DNA of 64,000 nucleotides from Chrysaora quinquecirrha (GCA_014526335.1 JACTAT010000060.1:6986898-7050897), one strand, 5' to 3'; numbered from the stretch's first letter, positions 14,401-24,514 are shown. Notes: generated by a model not told the origin, from the letters alone. Translations and numbers: made by a program.

Positions 14401-16337
14401 TCAACATAATGTTCTGTCATCTAGTCTGAGACTAGGCTTATCCCGGGGTCTTGTTTATCAAACAAGCCAGTTGTCATCTTGTAGTTTTATGACAAAGCTA
14501 CCACAGATCACCTTTGTAATGCAGCCAATTGCCCACCATAGAGCACCAAGGAAAAGAAGGCTCATTCCGGCAAGAAAAGAAATGCTTAAGCATTTTAGTA
14601 ATGGAGACTAGCTTTTGCCCACCTCCGACCATCACCTCCAAAGGAGGTCAGGTCGACCTCAGAACTCAGCCAATGGCACAGCTTGCAGGGCACTGAGAAA
14701 ATGCAGGCTTGCTTGGTCAAGAAAAGAAATAGAAATGCTTAAGCAATTTTAGTAATAGAGACTAGCCCTTGCCCACCTCTGACCATCACTTCCAAAGGAG
14801 GTCAGATCGCCCTCCGAACTCAGCCACTTGTGTAGCTCGTAGAGCACTGAGAAAATGCAGGCTTGTTTGGCAAAGAAAAAAGTGGAAATGCTTAAGCATT
14901 TTAGTAATAGAGACTAGCCGTTGCCGACCTCTGACTATCACCTTCAAAGAAGGTCAGATCGCTCTTGGAACTCAGCCAATTGCCAACCTTAGAGCACCGA
15001 GAAAATGCAGGCTTGCTTGGGTATAAAAAGAAATGCTAATGCTTAAGCATTTGAGTTATGGAGACTAGTTCTTGCCCCCCTCCCCTCTGATCATCTCCTT
15101 GCAAGGAGGTCAGATTTGTAGAGCAGCTGAAACAAGAAAAAAAATTTCATCTTTTTTGACGTTTCAGTACAAGACGAAAATCAGGAAAAACGGTGTAAAT
15201 TAATCTTATCTGTCAATAACATTAATGCTTGCATTTTTCTACAGACTATCTGTGTAACATATTCGAGGCAGTGGAAATCCATCCGAATGAGCAACTAAAG
15301 GCAATTAAAGAATTATTACATGTAGAGAAATCAAAGTAAGTTTTAAGTGATAATTTATTTAAGGCTATAGACGTGCATAGGAGAAGGCCAGTTGCATGAA
15401 TACAAAGCAGCTCTTTTAAATTCCTACACAAAAGACAATTTAGCTATTCTTCTCTTATTCAATTCTGATTGATGGGTGGCTTAAGCCACTTTTATATCTG
15501 TCGATTCCCTTTAACTATGGACTCGAAGGGTTATATTCAACATCGTTTAGCCAAAGAGGATTTCTCAGATTGGTTTTAATGCCATGTGTAGAGTCAATCA
15601 TTCCGGCTGAAACAAGCCTTCCCCACTACGCTATTTTCTGTACAAAGAGGGAAAGAAAAATTCACGCTTTTTACACTCCTATCCTACAAAGAATACGTAT
15701 TTCTGGTAAGAAATGTGATAATGTGTATTTCCGGTACTTTCATCAGCATGAGCATAGGGGAATTTCAAATTCAGGGTGAGTGGCTGTGTGATTCATAAGC
15801 TATTGTTGAAATTGAAATTTGCCCATGGGCGTATGGAAAGCTGAAACTTTTGTGGGCTGTCTGCTTCATATTCTATTGTTAGAATTGAAATTTCCCCAAC
15901 TTTTGGGAGATTTTTTTCCCAAATGTGGTTGATTTTGAATGTTTTTCAGAGTTAGGAGATTGTAGACCTTCCAGCTCACTGCCTTCTACACTTATGTTCA
16001 TACGTCGCATTAAAAGATACCGTATTTTATCGATTATTTTCGATCGATTTTCGGGGCGAACATTGTCCCGGCAAATAATTAGTAAACAAATTTCGCGTAT
16101 TTATCTTCTGAACAAGTAACACTCTGAGCCATACAGCCCAAGGCTCTCATCCCATTTTGCTTTTCGTGTTTCGGCTGTGTTGAAAAATGTGAAAAGTCTA
16201 TCCTTGTGTTTGTCATTCATGACAAAGATATGTTAATAAATGTATTTAATATCTATTGCAGATTTCATGAACGGGCAACTGAAATATCAACTGATGATCA
16301 AATAGAGAATAAGATAGCTAGAATGAGAAGAATATAG
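2418..16337 (+). CDS. COG7: Conserved oligomeric Golgi complex subunit 7 (spliced, 24 coding exons)
   Basis: COG7 is a lobe-B subunit of the conserved oligomeric Golgi tether, which works in retrograde transport within the Golgi. Coding exons: 2418-2420, 2624-2716, 3325-3369, 4079-4134, 4468-4552, 5114-5203, 5849-5917, 6126-6161, 6533-6653, 7382-7464, 8055-8162, 9056-9214, 9749-9800, 10751-10881, 11297-11371, 11608-11673, 11913-12072, 12309-12485, 12689-12819, 12932-13018, 13587-13701, 14119-14253, 15245-15335, 16262-16337. All phases join, giving 747 aa against about 770 in human. The N-terminus after Met reads DFSKFSDENFEVKDWINNAL, close to the vertebrate start. LVMKLQLFIQ, LKEQM and QANYxx-free helical stretches follow, and the C-terminus ends IARMRRI. 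The first coding exon carries only the ATG, directly followed by a GTAAGG donor. Introns hold many repeats. Recognition is by recalled family similarity. Confidence 0.95.
3624..4018. mobile_element. MITE with ~90-bp terminal inverted repeats, in COG7 intron 3
   Basis: The left end runs TTCAACTAAGGGCCTCG, then TTTTCAAAAAAATTGAAAAT and a tract about AATTTAGCACCTTCTT. The reverse complement of this occupies 3930-4013. A GGGGGTGAAATTTTACACCC hairpin lies near the centre. No coding frame. The same left end reappears at 63935-64000, so this is a dispersed family. Confidence 0.7.
4180..4440. repeat. Remnant related to the TACACTC / TATAAGAA element family
   Basis: TACACTTTTTTATAAGAACA at 4178 resembles the ends of the element at 23810-24182. 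CAGGCTGAAAAT occurs twice nearby (4215 and 4374). This looks like a decayed copy lying in COG7 intron 4. Confidence 0.4.
5397..5758. mobile_element. Harbinger-like MITE with TTA duplication, COG7 intron 6
   Basis: Ends are GGCCCCGTTTACACTATA and TATAGTGTAATTGGGGCC. Each end is flanked by TTA (5394-5396 and 5759-5761). The interior repeats TATCCGATA and GCTCCGA motifs in both orientations. No open frame. A TTA duplication with GGCC ends is typical of PIF/Harbinger derivatives; the superfamily is an inference. Confidence 0.72.
6212..6481. mobile_element. GGCCCTGGCC-family MITE, COG7 intron 8
   Basis: A diverged member of the family best seen at 9241-9507. It carries TGTTGGTCAAGCATTTGAG, AGATTTGCTTTATAAGC and an end of TTTGACCATTTGGCCAGGGC. 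The left end is degraded. Confidence 0.65.
6864..7166. mobile_element. MITE of the CAGAAACAGACCGAAACAA family, COG7 intron 9
   Basis: Left AAGAAACAGCTGAAACATTT and TTTGACATAC reappear inverted as GTATGTCAAAAAATGTT and GCTGTTTCTTGC on the right. The interior has CGTCAGAAATAGACCGAAAC and AGTCATCCATCTCGGTTTGT. Further copies: 29170-29463, 35395-35925, 53673-53965. Fragments lie near 27600, 31360 and 48960. No coding capacity. Confidence 0.7.
8340..8958. repeat. Long TGAC tetranucleotide microsatellite, COG7 intron 11
   Basis: Almost pure (TGAC)n with rare GGCTGGC and TGCC interruptions, in two blocks (about 8345-8530 and 8565-8957). A short unique spacer sits near 8532-8564. On the minus strand it reads as an artificial Ser-Gln-Ser-Val repeat because four-base units keep a frame open over 12 bases. 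It is not a gene. Confidence 0.97.
9241..9507. mobile_element. GGCCCTGGCC-family MITE with TTA duplication, COG7 intron 12
   Basis: Starts GGCCCTGGCCAAAATATC and ends GATCTTTTGACTAGGGCC. It is flanked by TTA at 9238-9240 and 9508-9510. Between are repeated CAATGTTTGA and GCTTGACAAGCAA modules in both orientations. It is the clearest member of a family with at least eight copies in this window. The TTA duplication suggests a PIF/Harbinger origin. Confidence 0.78.
10449..10583. mobile_element. MITE with 9-bp target duplication, COG7 intron 13
   Basis: Ends TAGACTTATTACATTC and GAATGTAATAAGTCTA are perfect inverted repeats. Flanks GTTATGACG and GTTATGACC match at 8 of 9 positions. Same family as 17294-17512, 20495-20638, 47653-47824 and 48351-48481. 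Confidence 0.8.
12088..12262. repeat. TGAC microsatellite, COG7 intron 17
   Basis: A near-perfect (ACTG/TGAC)n tract of about 170 bp begins shortly after the donor at 12073 and ends about 45 bp before the next acceptor. Same unit as the larger tract in intron 11. Confidence 0.97.
13078..13495. mobile_element. Long GGCCCTGGCC-family MITE, COG7 intron 20
   Basis: Contains GAAACATTGTTGGTTAAAC, GACCGTTTGGCCACGTC, many TTGACAAGCAAT modules and an end of TTGTTTGTCCAGGACC. It is about 420 bp, longer than other members, with an extra repeat of the TGTTTGATTGTTTG module at the right end. Confidence 0.6.
14530..15125. repeat. Four tandem copies of a ~152-bp unit, COG7 intron 22
   Basis: The block TAGTAATRGAGACTAGC recurs at about 14596, 14750, 14902 and 15052, so the spacing is 150-154 bp. 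Each unit contains GACCATCACCTCCAAAGGAG, GTCAGATCG, a stretch with CTCAGCCAATTG, and GAGAAAATGCAGGCTTG. The last unit is truncated. Open frames across it are incidental. Confidence 0.85.
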
Positions 16338-16700
16338 CGTATGCCTCTGAAGAACATTTTCACTCGATGGATCAACCGATCAAATCGATTGCCCATTGGT
16401 AGCTATAAGCTCTTTGATATTCTAATATGTATTCTAAACACGAGGATTCTAGACAGCTTTTGAATGGGGTTTTCTAAAGTAATATTTATTGCGTCGAAAT
16501 GAATTTAACTATTAAGAACAATGTATAGTGAAGTGGTTAAACTTCTATTTAACGGACACCTGTGCGACCTATATGTTGACCGCTATAGAGAGGTGACCAC
16601 TGTATGGAGGTTATTGTCATGAAGAAATTATTTTTGGGACAAAAATATGGTCTGTTTTTCGGATATTTCAGTTGTATAAAGGGGAAGGTGAAGGTGAAAT
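16338..16700. other. COG7 3' region, no further gene seen
   Basis: After the TAG at 16335-16337 the sequence is AT-rich and non-coding. I see no canonical AATAAA close to the stop. It probably holds the 3' UTR. Confidence 0.4.
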
Positions 16701-16883
16701 GGTGTTTTAGCGCCAGTCGCTAGGATCTCAGTAGTAGGTTAACTAATCGAGACCTCGACCCTAGCTGTGACGCTACCGTGGCTGGGCTCAAACCCTGACC
16801 ACACTGAGCTTCTGACACCTCGAGACAGCTGGATTACACCACGAGTCAGCTGGATTACATCACGACGCCACAGCACCTTCAAG
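16701..16883 (-). mobile_element. tRNA-derived SINE copy
   Basis: Read on the minus strand it starts AAGGTGCTGTGGCGTCGTG, resembling a polymerase III A box (TGGCNNNGTGG). A B-box-like GTCAGGGTTTGAGCCCAGCC follows about 80 bases on. It ends TAGCGACTGGCGC. A short GTAATCCAGCTG segment is duplicated inside. Other copies: 30996-31124, 38174-38318, 20071-20140 and a related one at 38667-38735. Confidence 0.65.
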
Positions 16884-17293
16884 TAGTTTCCACCACTGTA
16901 GAACCAGAAATTACTATTTTGTTGGTTGGACATTTCAGTCCACCACAACATGGAACTCTTAAATGTCCAAGGGACCCTTCTCTGTCCTTGTCAAAGCCCC
17001 CTGGCGAACTTCGTTCACATTTGTCATTCCCCAGTCAAACCATTCTCAATGGGCAATGTGCGATCCATGTCTCCTTAGCAGTTTACCAGCAATGCTGCTA
17101 CGCAGAGCCAGAAATGGAATTAGCGCTCCAAAATGTCAAATGCAAATATTAAGGGCGTATTTTTTTGGTCATATTCTTTTTTCAGGAACGTTTTTCTGCT
17201 AAGTCTACTGTTTTCAGACTGGATATTGATCGTTCCTCAAACCTTATCGTGGAAATGGTCGAAAATGGATAGCCTTCTAGGTGGCATGTCCCA

Positions 17294-17512
17294 TAGACTT
17301 ACCCTAAGTCTAAATCTTTCCTTGTCCGAATACTAAGTCATGCCAGAAATATTATGGCGCTGCGGAGGAGACAGTGAGAAAAGTGAATCGAGATTAGTGA
17401 GTGAGTGAGAAATCTCAGTTCACTTTTCTCATTGTCTCCTCCGCAACGCTGTCACATTTCGGTTATGAATTTGTGTTCGGATAAAGAAAGATTTAGACTT
17501 AGGGTAAGTCTA
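17294..17512. mobile_element. MITE with perfect 9-bp target duplication
   Basis: Ends are TAGACTTACCCTAAGTCTAA and its reverse complement; the inverted repeat extends about 27 bp. Perfect duplication CATGTCCCA lies at 17285-17293 and 17513-17521. A second internal inverted repeat (CACTTTTCTCACTGTCTCC) surrounds the centre. A 9-bp duplication is typical of Mutator-like elements. Confidence 0.85.
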
Positions 17513-17845
17513 CATGTCCCAGAACCTTTTATATATATTTATGTAGTTAAGCTTGTTATTCCTTACATTACAGGTTTCTTGCGAATAGGTGAATACCATA
17601 GAGGCTGCTGAAAAGAAAGGAATCTTGAGAAGAAAGAAAGGTACAAAGCAGAAAAGGAATTCAAGGAAGAAAGATTTCAGGAGAAAGAGAAGAAAAGAAC
17701 TTTAAAGACAGGAAAACTCTTGAAGAACAAATGTGAATAAGAACGAAACTTGAATTAAGTAGCGATTAACGAAGATCATATGAACTGAAAGAACATCTAA
17801 AAGACGAAAGAAACTCAAAGAAAACTCTTTTGATTGTAAAGAATA

Positions 17846-18160
17846 ATGGAAAAGATGACTAAATATCTCAGTGAGCCTGATTTGGCGTTGAATCGATCAG
17901 AATGTCATAATGATGATCATGTTCAATCAGCAAAGAACAATCCCTCTGAAGATTGTATTGATGGACAGAGAAAGGGCTACATGAGATTGGTTGATTCGGA
18001 AACAAAACCGCGTGCAAGTACGCTTCCCTTGCCGATGGAAAAAGCGATCGGGACAGATGATAAATCAAAAAGGAGTAGCGATACAAGCGTTGTAGACGAG
18101 GTACCGAAATATCCAAGCAAGAAACATCGAAAGATTATCAACATTGAAAGCATGGTTTAA
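17846..18160 (+). CDS. Unrecognised 104-codon ORF
   Basis: The frame runs from ATG at 17846 to TAA at 18158-18160, with an in-frame TAA just upstream at 17837. The product is hydrophilic and rich in Lys, Asp and Ser (starts MEKMTKYLSEPDLALNRSEC, ends HRKIINIESMV). It has no membrane segment, no signal peptide and no domain I recognise. Upstream 17600-17845 is purine-rich (GAAAGAAAGG type). It lies between COG7 and the oppositely oriented kinase gene. It could be a lineage-specific small gene, a last exon of an unseen transcript, or chance; amino-acid composition looks protein-like. Confidence 0.35.
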   Translation: MEKMTKYLSEPDLALNRSECHNDDHVQSAKNNPSEDCIDGQRKGYMRLVDSETKPRASTLPLPMEKAIGTDDKSKRSSDTSVVDEVPKYPSKKHRKIINIESMV

Positions 18161-19175
18161 AGCTAAAAACTTTGTTGCCAAACCTATAGAGCTGGACTGG
18201 TTGCTATAAGTCTTAGTTGGGAAAACAGATAACATCAAATCCTTATCTTTAAGTACATACTCCCAATCTTCAGTAGTATAGCAAAAAATGCCAAATTATA
18301 AATTGGTGTGTTATAGGTCCCATGCACTTATTTCTTTTTATAAGGAATAATTTTGCTCTGAGCCTCAAGTTCCTTCAGGGTTCAAGTTCCTCAAAGATCT
18401 TTGTTCCTTATTTTTTTTAACTGCTCAAAACCTTAGGATTTCCTTCGTTTGGAGAGAGTCCTGAAGGGGTAAAATGGGAATGGGATTGGCCCAAATTTGG
18501 GCTGGGAAAATGGGATTGGATGCACTGGGACTGGGATTTTGTACCATGGGAATGGGGAACAGAACATCAGATGGGAATGGGATTTGCTTTTCGGCGTTTT
18601 AAAAATACATAAAAACGAATTTTAATTAGTAGTTTTTAATGAAAATGTAGCTGTTTAATGTTTTAAATGTAATAAGTAACAGTTCCTGACCTTTCTTCGT
18701 CTTTACCAAAAAAACTGAAAATGTCAGAACAGTGTCTGTCGTTGTCTAAATTAAGTACATAAATTCGAGAAAGACATAGACTGGGAATGGGATTTTGAAG
18801 ACTGGAAATGGGATTTTGAAGAAAAATTGACTGGGAAGTGGGATTAGACACCCCCCTTCAGGACCCTCTTTGGAGTTTGCTTCGTTAATGAACCTCAGCC
18901 TTTGATAGTTGTATAACGGCTCCTTATTTTTCAAGCCCTTTTCAAACCTCATGTGACCTTGTAAAGAAATATTTGTGTACACATTGAGTTAGCAATGATC
19001 GTTGTTTTTGCCCGTTGATTTTAAAATCACCCGAAGAAAGGAAATTCCCCGAACTTGACGATTTTAACTTTTTGGGGATATACCCCCTTTTCTCTTCAGT
19101 AGCTACGCCCCTCGATATGGTGAAGCACTTAGATGTAATTACGTACCCGTTAATCAATTTAGGCTGTAGCTGTAC
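18161..19175. other. Spacer with G-rich imperfect repeat
   Basis: At 18470-18570 and 18780-18850 the plus strand repeats GGGAATGGGATT and CTGGGAATGGG motifs. Clusters of three or more Gs are separated by short loops. The rest is AT-rich and probably holds the kinase 3' UTR on the minus strand. No coding exon was recognised. Confidence 0.5.
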
Positions 19176-22100
19176 CTAGCACATTTCCTGCAAACTCGTA
19201 AAAGATGAACCCGATGGTGGATGGGTTTTCCTTTTTGTTGTTGGCCTATTTACGATCTCTTCAATTTCGAGTCTTTTCGACATTCTTTCGAGCATACTAT
19301 TCACGTCTGTAAAAGTTGGTCGTCTGGTTTTGTCTGCATGCCAACATATCTCTATAAGGTCTTTTATCAGTAGAGAGGTCGACGATGGGATGCTTGGGCG
19401 AACTCCATCGATGATAGCATCCATTATCTGAAAAAGAAACATTGAAATACTGTATGTAAAGTCTCGAATAAGCCCCCACCTAAATATATTTTATCATTCA
19501 TTTTAAGAGGTTCTTTACTAAAAACAACTCATATGTAGGGAAATTGCTGTTGAAAAAGTTACATTTGGGTGGCACGTCTAGTAAAATGAACAGTGAAAGT
19601 ACCAGGTTAAGTGTAAGAAAACCACTGATACCTCAAACAGTCATGTACTGTAGCTGATTAACAGGGTACTCTAGCACAACGTGAAGGCGTGTATACTGTT
19701 GTAGCAACAAAAAGAATAATACAGGACAAAGGCAAAGTAGTTTGTGGTGCATAATGAAAAGCAACCTCTATTCTACAACTTACTTGGTAGTCCCATTTGT
19801 AGCCTGTGAAAGGCCTTCGATTTGACACCATCTCCCAGATAGTTACTCCAAAAGAATAAACATCAGCTGCTGGTGAATATTTTTCTCTTTTTCTTGGGGG
19901 CTTTGGGGGCACTACTTCAGGTGCTGTCCAGCGGAGTGTTCCCACTTGAGAAACATGGTCATCAGCTAATGAGAAAACATAAAGTGTATGCTGCAGCAAG
20001 TTATATTTGTCATCCGTTTGTAAACTTCATGACCTACGTCATGGATAAACACTTATGGATGAACTCTTTGAAGGTGATGTGGCGTCTTGTATAGAGCTAA
20101 CTGTGGTCGGGGCTCGAGCCCAGCCATCGATTAGTTAAGTCCATCATCCAACATCGATTGTGAATGAGAGAAAGTTAAACTTGTCAAGGAACTTTCTGCC
20201 AGGTGACCAAACGACTTTAGTAAAACTAAGAAACTCTTACCGACTATTTTCTTCTTTGAGCCTCGCGTCAACTTTGTCTTTGATTTTGTGATGTTTTTCA
20301 AGAGTCTTGCTGTTCCGAAATCTGCTACCTACGAGAAGGTAATTTTTTGTCAGAAGAGCACACAATTAACCGACTCCCTCTCATGTGGTTGATATTTGCA
20401 ATGTTATTTGCGTGACTTGGAAGGGGATGAGCTGTTGTTTAAACTTGGACGAAAGTAGTAAGTCTACAATGGGTTCACATTTTTATAGCAAATCTAGACT
20501 TATTACATGAGTCTCACTGTTGGCAAACAGCAACAACAACGATCCTACAGTTGTTTGCTCAGTACTGATCCACAGTATCTAGTTTACGTGTCCAGCATAG
20601 ACTCAATAACGATAACTACGGCTCATGTAATAAGTCTATAGCAAATCAGCAAGATCAAGATTCAAGATCACGTGATAAAACCTACGCAATTTCATTGGTG
20701 GATCTTTCCCCTTTAACCCCCAGAAGGATGTTAGAAGAAAGCAAGACGATTTTCGAAACAACATTGTAATTTGGGAATCCATAGATAATAGCAAAGCTAT
20801 TTAGGCCGTTCAAATACATTTTGTCCAAGATTGAGTGTTGTGAATTTACCTTGACAAGCCCATTTTCATCAACAAGGAGATTGTCAGACTTGAGATCCCT
20901 GTGAATTATGGGATCAGGACGATGTGCGTGAAGAAATTCCATACCCTTGGCAGCATCGGAAGCCTAAGAATAAAAAAGGCAAGGCGATATGTTTCATCTA
21001 CTTGTATTTTATGGTATTTTCAGAGAAAGAAGGTTGCAAATCCTGGCAGTGTAATCGGCCGTCAGCCGTCCGTTGCTTCACGGCTGCTTGAAATATCGCT
21101 TTCATTACGACTTTACGACTGACTGCGATCATGAATTCAAATCGAATTGAAGGAAACTTTATAGGACCCATTCCCCTTACTGCGCAATTGTCGCAGAAAA
21201 TTTCTCGCAGCATTTTTGTCGCAGCGTGTAACACCTCGGGATTTCTCAGAGCAGGACATTTTCAGATGCTACGCGTGTGAAAAATCGGACGTTCACGTGC
21301 AGCCGCAGCTTTTTGCGACTTCTTTGCGGAGCTCCGCTAAATTGAAAAGCTCATATTCCTTCTAACTAACAAGATTATACCCATGTACACCCAAATAGAC
21401 GTGTGTTACTCGTGTAACTTACCCATTTTAAGATTGTTTTCAGATCCAGTTGTTTCATTTCTTTGTGTATCTTATCCGCTACAGAGCCACCTTGCATGTG
21501 TTCCATTACAATACATGGAAATTCAGTTGAAATACAAATACCAATGAACATGACAATGTTATGATTTCGTAATTTGCTGTAAACAAGATAACAGCGACAA
21601 TTATTTGGTTTGTTTGCATGCAGAAAGTAGGAGTTGAAAAAGCATACCAAAACCAAAATACCTTTATTATACAAAGAATAGATACCTTCAGGGGCGGACT
21701 GGCAGGGATGCTAGGTTGCGATTGCAGCCCGGGCCTTCTTATTATAGGGTCTTTAACCAACTGTTTCTGTTGTTTCTTGAGCAAATCTCTTCGATTTCTT
21801 GGGATTTCGAAGAGATTTGGATTGGTTTCGCTCAGTCTGAAAACAGTTGGAATTAACAGAAATTGTTTCTCAATGCAGATAATTTGAAAGAAGTAAATAT
21901 AAAAAGATAATCAGCACATGTGCACAAAAATATGGAAGCAAGAAAATATAGAAATGCGAAAATATGTATAAAGGGAGACGATTTTACCAGCGAAATATCG
22001 CAAATAAGAAAAGAAGTATTTTACATGAACAGTAGCCCTTGCCTCGAATTGATTTTTTACAGAGCTCGCTAGAAGCAACTGACAAGAAAAATCGCTATAG

Positions 22101-24478
22101 TAAAAACAGGCCCCTTTTACTTGAAATAGCAACCCTTGAGATTCGCTGCCAGTCCGCCTCTGGATACCTTTGCTCAAAATTTTGCTCATTAACGGAAGGT
22201 TGGGTTTTTGAGTTTTCAACTCTGGGGTACGCTCGATCAAAAACGTGGGCTATTTATGTTGACAAAAGACTTTCACTGACCGCATCCTTGTCAGCCACAG
22301 TTTGCAGCCATTTGTCCGCCATTGCTTGCGAACAGTAATGAGCAGTTGAGCACCAGAGCATAATGGAACAAGTACTAGTGCATTATGGGAAAGTTTCTTT
22401 AGGCTTATAACATGATTCTTTGTTTTTGTTGTTGCTGTTTGGGAAGAGAATGATTCAGTATACATGTCTGAAGCTCCATTAGGGTATTAGGGATATGGGA
22501 TAATTTGAGAAAGGATAAGGGGTACCTATATTTAGAAAAATGGTTGGGGACATTCGATATTCTGACCCATGGGGCCTCATGTCTAACGCTCCATTTCGCA
22601 CAAACAGCTCGCGTCGCGAAACAGTACCAGGTTGAAAATTCTCTGCGAAATTAACACAGAAAATACTTTGTAGCGTAAAGTTACCTAAACGTTATGACTT
22701 CGTTGATAAATGACTGAGAACCTTCAGTTAAATGCAGTGCTTTTTTCATTTTCTTTACAGCCACGAAGGAACCTCTGTATTTTGCCTTTGAGACTAATCC
22801 GTAAAAGCCTTCGCCAAGACTAAAAAAGAAAGAACGAAATGTTTTACCGTTTAATTAACTCTCGACTATCTTTGGGTAAGCGAAATTATACTTTTTTTTT
22901 AATAAGCAACTTGACTTTCGTCCAGCCCTCAAAGTTGCTTAAAATTTTAGACATTCCAGCCCTCAAAGTTGCTTAAACGTTGCTTAACATTTTTTGTACC
23001 TACTAACCACCCCTGAGCTCGCGGGTCAAAATCGTCATCTGTTAGGCCTACAACATGCACTTTTGGGAGACAGTAAGTGGAAAAACGTTAGCTAACGAAC
23101 TTCAACATGCAAAACAAAAGAACGAAGAACAATTTCCTAACACAAGAAAGAGAATAAGCTTGGTTGTTTGACTTCTTAGTTGCTTACAGTAATTCAATTG
23201 AGTCGTCAAGTTGTTTAATGTTAAGGTCAGATCAGCCCTAGTTGCTTATTGAGTGGTTGGTTGCTTATTTTTAAAAAAGTGTACACAATGGGGCTGTGCT
23301 TTAGGAACAAGAACAAAACCAAGGGAAACTTTCTTAACATTTTGAGGAGCCGAGCACGTCTTTCTTATAAACCACTTTCTTATAAAAAAACGTGTAATAA
23401 TAATACGCTCTAAGCGAATTCAAGACAGGTGACGCTCTCTTTGTGCACCGAACCTAATTGCAAAACAATCTTTTTTGAAAAAGTTTTGCTTTCGTTGTAA
23501 AGCCAAAACTAGGAAGGAGGTGTCAAAATAGATATTGAATTACTGTATTATCAAACAGGAAATGTGTATGTGTGTATTGCACAAATGAATCGCCTTTGAA
23601 TTGTTGTGTAGACGTCTATCCTACCGGGCTGCAATGTCTAAGCCTGGTGCAACCTGAAGCCTCAAACCTTTCTCAGGAGCCTGTTTCCTCAGGAGTTCCC
23701 GAGGAAGGTTTTGAGGCTGCAAGCAAGCAGACGACAATTTCTCTCTGCCTCCTAAAAAGCTCTATCATGTGACATCATGCTTCTTCAATTTCAAAAAACT
23801 ACACTCTTTTTTTTTATAAGAATACTATAAATTTTGCCCAGCCTCAATATTCTTAAGAAATTTTCGTTTTGAGCCTGAATATATTCTTAAATTATTCTTA
23901 TTTTTTCAAACCTTATATGGTTTCAGGGGAACATAGTTAAAAAAAAGTTATCTCATTACGAGGAAATGGCGGAGCGAGAGAAAAATTCAACTATTATAAC
24001 AATAAGAATGTTGTTTAACAATTATAAAGTTTCGTTTTAACATTGCAAAACAGGCATCTGCTGAAAAATGAGACACAAATATGCGAGCTGAGGCTGAGCA
24101 TATTCTTACAATATTCTTAAAAATAGGATGATTCTGAGCCTGAATATTCTTATAAACAATATTCTTATAAAAAAAGAGTGTAAAACCGTTACACAATCAT
24201 TGCAATACTCTTCGTCTTCGCAATTGCAAAACTTACACTTTGTCGAACTCAATTTCATTCCTATCGATAATATAATCTTCAAATCTTCTGAAACTATCGT
24301 AGCCAGGATTTCCTCCAAATATGCTGCTGTTGATGCTTGTCACAAGCGACTCCCTCTCAATCAAACTTCCGGATCTTTTTTTCCGGTAGTTGAAACAAAT
24401 ACAGATGACAAGAATAATTAAGAATAGCCCAACTGCAGATACTATCCCTATAATTATCTCATACACATAGCTTTCCAT
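19176..24478 (-). CDS. Membrane-anchored TKL-type protein kinase (7 exons)
   Basis: Exons in coding order: 24478-24237, 22819-22685, 21576-21423, 20963-20850, 20328-20241, 19965-19784, 19427-19176. They join in phase to 388 aa. Residues 8-32 are a hydrophobic membrane segment ([20 protein letters not shown]) after a very short N-terminus, followed by a basic NYRKKR stop-transfer. The kinase domain starts near residue 77: LGEGFYGLV glycine loop, VAVKK lysine, [10 protein letters not shown] catalytic loop, VADFGTA metal site, [10 protein letters not shown] activation end, [12 protein letters not shown], and the closing arginine in RRPTF. All catalytic residues are present. The HRDLKSDN loop points to the tyrosine-kinase-like group, Ser/Thr type. 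The start ATG at 24478 is my choice; an upstream exon with an ectodomain cannot be excluded. Confidence 0.88.
20071..20140 (+). mobile_element. Truncated tRNA-derived SINE in kinase intron
   Basis: AAGGTGATGTGGCGTCTTGT is followed by GGTCGGGGCTCGAGCCCAGCC (B-box-like) and ATCGATTAGTTAA. It matches the minus-strand copies at 16701-16883 and 31 kb. The internal segment is shortened. Confidence 0.55.
20495..20638. mobile_element. MITE with perfect 9-bp target duplication, kinase intron
   Basis: Ends TAGACTTATTACATGAG and CTCATGTAATAAGTCTA are perfect inverted repeats. TAGCAAATC is present at both 20486-20494 and 20639-20647. Only 144 bp, no coding frame. Same family as 17294-17512. Confidence 0.88.
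21689..22162. mobile_element. hAT-like non-autonomous element, 8-bp duplication
   Basis: Ends CAGGGGCGGACTGGCAG and CTGCCAGTCCGCCTCTG are near-perfect inverted repeats. GATACCTT stands on both sides (21681-21688 and 22163-22170). The 474 bp interior has no transposase. The CAGGGGCGGA terminus plus an 8-bp duplication is the classic hAT signature. It lies in the kinase intron between the glycine-loop exon and the next exon. Confidence 0.85.
22889..23283. mobile_element. MITE of the AATAAGCAACTTGACTTTCG family
   Basis: Begins CTTTTTTTTTAATAAGCAAC and ends TTGCTTATTTTTAAAAAAG. The internal module CCCTCAAAGTTGCTTAA is repeated. Two other near-complete copies: 29688-30080 (opposite orientation) and 43538-43928. 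No coding frame. It sits in the first intron of the kinase gene. Confidence 0.75.
23810..24182. mobile_element. MITE with TACACTC ends
   Basis: Ends TACACTCTTTTTTTTTATAA and TTATAAAAAAAGAGTGTA are inverted repeats. AAAC flanks both sides (23806-23809 and 24183-24186), a possible 4-bp duplication. The interior repeats AGCCTGAATATTCTTA modules in both orientations. The right end lies 55 bp from the kinase's first coding exon. Confidence 0.65.
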
Positions 24479-24514
24479 GTTTATGTTATGATCATTAATT
24501 TTGATCAAGAACAA

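Noticed and set aside
21506..21838. Minus-strand frame [15 protein letters not shown] as a kinase exon
   Set aside because: Exons 22819-22685 and 21576-21423 join directly ([12 protein letters not shown]) as expected for a kinase; most of this frame lies in the hAT-like element.
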